Positions 31,630 to 34,885 of a DNA stretch of 34,885 bases are shown in pieces (the first letter of the stretch is position 1; each line of letters begins with the position of its first letter). The notes beneath the pieces are model-generated. The model had not been told where the DNA came from and ran no database searches. It worked only from the letters and a program-made list of their open reading frames with translations. The DNA comes from Eubacteriales Family XIII. Incertae Sedis bacterium. GTDB lineage: Bacteria; Bacillota; Clostridia; Peptostreptococcales; Anaerovoracaceae. The stretch lies in contig JAIRPE010000138.1 in NCBI GenBank assembly GCA_031257175.1, positions 1 to 34,885 on the forward strand. The letters run 5' to 3'. Position numbers and translations under genes: made by a program.

Positions 31630-32881
31630 CCCTGAAAGCCCTTCGGCAAAATATATAGTGTTCGCCCTTAGTTGGCCGCTTTTCGTGATTTGCGTGGGTT
31701 TCAACGTGACCAGCGTGGCCATGCTGTTGCCCCGGTGGGAGAAACTGATGGGCTGGGGCTCCATGGAATACGGCCTTATAGTGGGGGCCATATCCATGGG
31801 CTTCGTCTGCTCGGTGCTGGCGGCGGGCATACTGATCGACAAATTCAACTACCAGACAGTGGCGCTGGCCGCCGCTTTCGCCAACGCCGCCGCAGCTCTC
31901 CTGAAAGGCTGGTTCAGCGACTTCCCCACGGCTTACGCCGCCCTGTTCCTCACGGGAGTCACGGCTTCAGGGGTGTATTCAGGCTCCATAAAGATGATAA
32001 ACGTGTGGTTCGACAGGAGGCACACCCTAAAAGCCAACGCCATACTGCTTTCAGGCTCGGCTTTGGGCTATATACTGGGCTTCCTGTTCACCATACCCCT
32101 CACCGACGCCCTGGGGGGATGGGACGGGCTTTTCGCGCTGCAGGCCGTGCTGACCGCGCTGTTCGCGGCGGTGATCCTCGTCGCCGTCCCCCTGCGCACG
32201 GAGGCCCAGGGAGCCATGAACGCCGACTTGGGGGTGGAGGTGAAGGAATACACCGTTCTCAGAAGGATACAGGATTTAGGCCGTTCCCGTCAATTCCTCC
32301 TGGTCATGGCCTCAGAGTTTTTCATAAGCGGCGCGATACTTACCTTCTCCTCCATGGGGCCTAAATTCTTCCCGTCCTATTGGGAAGGGCTGGAAAGCAC
32401 GACGTTGGGCGTCATGATGGCGGCCACTAACGCCGGCTCCTGCTTCGGGTACTTTCTGTTGCCCCCGTTGGCGGATCGGTTCGGATACAGGAAACGCTTC
32501 GTCGTGCCGGCCGTTATATGGGTGTGCGCCTTTTTCGCCATATCCCCGCTGACCCACAGCCCGCTCTACTCGGGAATGCTGAATTTCGTGGGGAGCTTCG
32601 CCAACGGTCTGGCGGTCAGCGGCGGCAGGACTTTGATGCTGGAACACAAGGACGTGGCCGGGATCAAGGCGGGAACCGCCAGCGGGATGCTCCTGACGTC
32701 CAACCGCCTGGGTTGCGTGGCGTTGCCCTTGATTTTCATGTTCATGTTCGACCGCTTGTCCCATTACGCCGCTTGGGCGTCCACCTTCGCCATAGGCACG
32801 CTGGGCGTGATCCCGCTGCTTTTCGTCGAGGACACGGGATGGAAGGCCAGGAAGAAGAGGGAAGGGGAGGGGAGGCGGTGA
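31619..32881 (+). CDS. Major facilitator superfamily transporter
   Basis: A 420-residue secondary transporter with about 12 membrane helices in two six-helix halves. VWFDRRHTLKANAILLSG in the first half and DRFGYRKRF in the second resemble the loop motifs of MFS carriers of organic anions or oligosaccharides. I cannot name the substrate. ATG 31619 begins MKINPES and leads straight into helix 1. No ribosome site precedes it, and the gene overlaps the 33-codon leader by 11 bases, so coupling is likely. The frame stays open back to 31460, but that ATG lies inside the -10 box. It is convergent with the aconitase gene, with only 10 bp between stop codons and no terminator visible. Confidence 0.85.
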   Translation: MKINPESPSAKYIVFALSWPLFVICVGFNVTSVAMLLPRWEKLMGWGSMEYGLIVGAISMGFVCSVLAAGILIDKFNYQTVALAAAFANAAAALLKGWFSDFPTAYAALFLTGVTASGVYSGSIKMINVWFDRRHTLKANAILLSGSALGYILGFLFTIPLTDALGGWDGLFALQAVLTALFAAVILVAVPLRTEAQGAMNADLGVEVKEYTVLRRIQDLGRSRQFLLVMASEFFISGAILTFSSMGPKFFPSYWEGLESTTLGVMMAATNAGSCFGYFLLPPLADRFGYRKRFVVPAVIWVCAFFAISPLTHSPLYSGMLNFVGSFANGLAVSGGRTLMLEHKDVAGIKAGTASGMLLTSNRLGCVALPLIFMFMFDRLSHYAAWASTFAIGTLGVIPLLFVEDTGWKARKKREGEGRR

Positions 32882-32891
32882 AAAGAGGCGT

Positions 32892-34829
32892 TCACCCCCG
32901 CCCGCGGATCAGATTTATCTTGCCCCCCGCCAGCAGCATGGCCTTCTCCTGTTCGGAGAATCCCGCCAGCAGCTCGTAAACCTCCCCCGTGGACGTGTTC
33001 TCGACGCGCAGAGACTCCCGCAGTATCTGCCCCGGCGCGTCCCTGAGCGCCAGCACGTGGCCCTCCGCCAAGCGGGAGTAGTCCTCCGGGTCGGCGAACA
33101 GCAACGGCAGTATGCCGCTGTTGATCAGGTTGGACCTGTGTATCCTGGCGAAAGACTTGGCCAGCACCATCCTCACGCCCAAATGCAGAGGCGCCAGGGC
33201 CGCGTGCTCGCGGCTGGAGCCTTGCCCGTAGTTGCCGCCGCCGACGACGGCGCACGGCCCGACGGCCTTGCATCTGGCCGCGAATCCGGGGTCGATCTTC
33301 TCAAAGCAGTAATCCGCCAGATAGGGGACGTTGGACCTAAACGGCAACAGCCGCGAGTCGGAGGGCATGATGTCGTCGGTCGTGATGTTGTCCCCCGCCT
33401 TCAAAGCCACCGTCACCGTCAACTCGCCCGGCAGGGGCTCGTTCCTGGGGAAGGGCTTGATGTTCGGCCCCATGGCCACCGCCGTGCCGCTTTTGCCGGA
33501 GCCGTCGGGATACACCAGGAAGCTGGTGACGGGCGGCAGATACTCGGCCTGGATTTCCGGCAGAGCCTCCCCGGAGGCCATGCCGTCCGTCAGGACGCCC
33601 TTGACGGCCGAAATGGCGGCGGTCTCGGGGCTGACAAGATACACCTGGGCGTCGGCGGTGCCGCTCCTGCCCTTGAAATTCCTGTTGAACGTTCTAAGGG
33701 ACACTGCGCCGGACTTGGGGGACTGGCCCATCCCTATGCAAGGGCCGCAGGCGTTCTCGATGACCCGCGCCCCCGCGTTGATCATGTCGGCCAGCGCCCC
33801 GTTGGCGGCGAGCTTGCTCAATATCCTGCTGGAGCCGGGCGAGACGACCAGGCTGACCTCCGGGTGGACGCTCCTGCCCCTCAGGATGGCCGCCACCTTC
33901 ATGAGGTCCGCGTAAGAGGAATTCGTGCAGCTCCCTATGGCCACCTGATCCACCTTGATAGGCCCGATCTCCGCGACGCCGCTGACGTTGTCCGGGCTGT
34001 GGGGCTTCGCCGCCAAGGGGGCCAGCTCGCTGAGGTTCACGGCGATCCTCTCGTCGTAGACGGCGTCCGCGTCTGCGGCGAGGGGGACGTAGTCGTTCTC
34101 CCTGCCCTGGGATTTCAGGTAGGCGCGGGTGTTCTCGTCGCTGGGGAAGATGGAAGCGGTCGCGCCCAGCTCCGCCCCCATGTTGGTTATGGTCGCCCGA
34201 TCCGTGACCGACAGCGCCGTCACCCCCTCGCCGGTGTATTCGATGATCTTGCCCACCCCGCCCTTCACGGTCAGGATTTCCAGCACGCGCAGGATAACGT
34301 CCTTGGCGGAGGCCCAGGGCCTGAGCCTGCCGCTCAGCTCCACGTTCAGAACCCTCGGCAACGCGAACGTGTACCGCCCTTGCGCCATGGCGACGGCCAC
34401 GTCCAGGCCCCCGGCGCCTATGGCTATCATGCCCAGCCCCCCGCCCGTGGGGGTGTGGCTGTCGGAACCCAGCAACGTTTTTCCTGGAATCCCGTAATTT
34501 TCTAAATGCAGCTGGTGGCATATGCCGTTGCCCGGCTTCGAGAAAATGACCCCGTGCCGCTTCGCCACGCTCTCGATGAAGGCGTGGTCGTCCGCGTTCT
34601 CAAAACCGTTCTGCAGCGTGTTGTGGTCCACGTAGGCCACCGAAAGCTCAGTCTTGACCTTTTCCGCCTCCATGGCCTCCAACTGCAGATAGACCATGGT
34701 GCCCGTGGAGTCCTGGGTCAGGGTCTGGTCCACGCGGATAGTTATCTCGCTCCCCGGCGACATCTCGCCGTCGGTCAAATGCCCTTCAATGATCTTGTAC
34801 GCCAATGTTTTTCCCATAAATTCATCCAT
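32892..34829 (-). CDS. Aconitate hydratase, single-chain type resembling the Aquifex-type subfamily
   Basis: Converts citrate to isocitrate through a [4Fe-4S] cluster. The 645 residues include the catalytic region and the C-terminal swivel domain in one chain. Visible are VDQTLTQDSTGTM, GSDSHTPTGGGLGM, IGSCTNSS with C301, ENACGPCIGMG with C361 and C364 (cluster ligands), and, in the swivel, NYGQGSSREHAALAP and SFARIHRSNLINSGILPL. It is much shorter than AcnA (about 890) and matches the ~640-660 residue group. Start codons at 34829 and 34817 are in frame; MGKTLAYKII from 34817 looks the more canonical terminus. AAAGGAG sits 17 bases before 34829 but 4 bases before a six-codon ORF (34842-34822). 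The promoter is at or beyond the window edge. Confidence 0.93.
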   Translation of the reverse strand: MDEFMGKTLAYKIIEGHLTDGEMSPGSEITIRVDQTLTQDSTGTMVYLQLEAMEAEKVKTELSVAYVDHNTLQNGFENADDHAFIESVAKRHGVIFSKPGNGICHQLHLENYGIPGKTLLGSDSHTPTGGGLGMIAIGAGGLDVAVAMAQGRYTFALPRVLNVELSGRLRPWASAKDVILRVLEILTVKGGVGKIIEYTGEGVTALSVTDRATITNMGAELGATASIFPSDENTRAYLKSQGRENDYVPLAADADAVYDERIAVNLSELAPLAAKPHSPDNVSGVAEIGPIKVDQVAIGSCTNSSYADLMKVAAILRGRSVHPEVSLVVSPGSSRILSKLAANGALADMINAGARVIENACGPCIGMGQSPKSGAVSLRTFNRNFKGRSGTADAQVYLVSPETAAISAVKGVLTDGMASGEALPEIQAEYLPPVTSFLVYPDGSGKSGTAVAMGPNIKPFPRNEPLPGELTVTVALKAGDNITTDDIMPSDSRLLPFRSNVPYLADYCFEKIDPGFAARCKAVGPCAVVGGGNYGQGSSREHAALAPLHLGVRMVLAKSFARIHRSNLINSGILPLLFADPEDYSRLAEGHVLALRDAPGQILRESLRVENTSTGEVYELLAGFSEQEKAMLLAGGKINLIRGRG

Positions 34830-34885
34830 GAATTAGCTTCATGAGGCTCCTTTCCGTTTGTTTGGCCGCTGACGCCGCCAGATTA

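Noticed and set aside
33057-34505. 482-residue plus-strand open frame opposite aconitase
   Set aside because: Antisense shadow of aconitase.

Overview
The window is one contiguous stretch of a GC-rich bacterial chromosome carrying housekeeping, signalling, maturation and peptide-uptake genes. There is no phage, transposon, CRISPR array or tRNA gene that I can support. Features pointing to an anaerobic, peptide-using bacterium of a Synergistota- or Clostridia-like type are: frequent AGG (Arg) and ATA (Ile) codons in otherwise GC-rich genes, strong AGGAGG-type ribosome sites, many TTG/GTG starts, an A-type RNase P RNA (Bacillus-type RNA looks different), a single-chain aconitase resembling the Aquifex-type subfamily, hydrogenase-maturation genes and a large peptide-uptake operon. 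The phylum is an inference and is not settled by the sequence.

Layout. 1-604: two inverted repeats and a small membrane protein on the minus strand. 830-6326: a plus-strand purine run purC-purM-purN-purH-purD behind a clear sigma-70 promoter, with purE and purF absent from their usual places. 6405-7333: a strong inverted repeat and a membrane-anchored VanY-type D,D-carboxypeptidase. 7432-11509: a promoter, a long leader, a PAS-PAS-HisKA-HATPase-REC-HPt hybrid kinase and a REC-GGDEF diguanylate cyclase. 11686-16929: hypF, a YbaK-type deacylase and hypC, then a NatA/NatB-type ABC exporter. 17031-17475: rnpB with its promoter and a GC-rich hairpin. 17522-18916: a MATE transporter.

31255 down to 19020 (minus strand) looks like one transcription unit behind a consensus promoter (TTGACA, 17 bp, TATAAT): pepV dipeptidase, a PNPOx-like flavin protein, a YtcJ-like amidohydrolase, oppB, oppC, oppD, oppF, a substrate-binding lipoprotein, and glycerate kinase. 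The logic is uptake of peptides or peptide-like compounds followed by intracellular hydrolysis. Serine catabolism through glycerate is one possible reason for the kinase (inference). Most of the wider gaps between its genes hold a GC-rich stem-loop, and several of these look related.

The most unusual thing here is the peptide transporter itself. Its binding protein appears circularly permuted: the segment that normally ends SBP_bac_5 proteins directly follows the signal peptide, and the normal N-terminal two thirds follow it. Both permeases carry large extra N-terminal membrane domains, and OppF has a degenerate FDGGR signature in place of LSGGQ. Together they suggest a structurally divergent Opp-type transporter.

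31434-34829: a plus-strand MFS carrier whose start overlaps a 33-codon leader ORF with a far better ribosome site, and a convergent aconitase gene.
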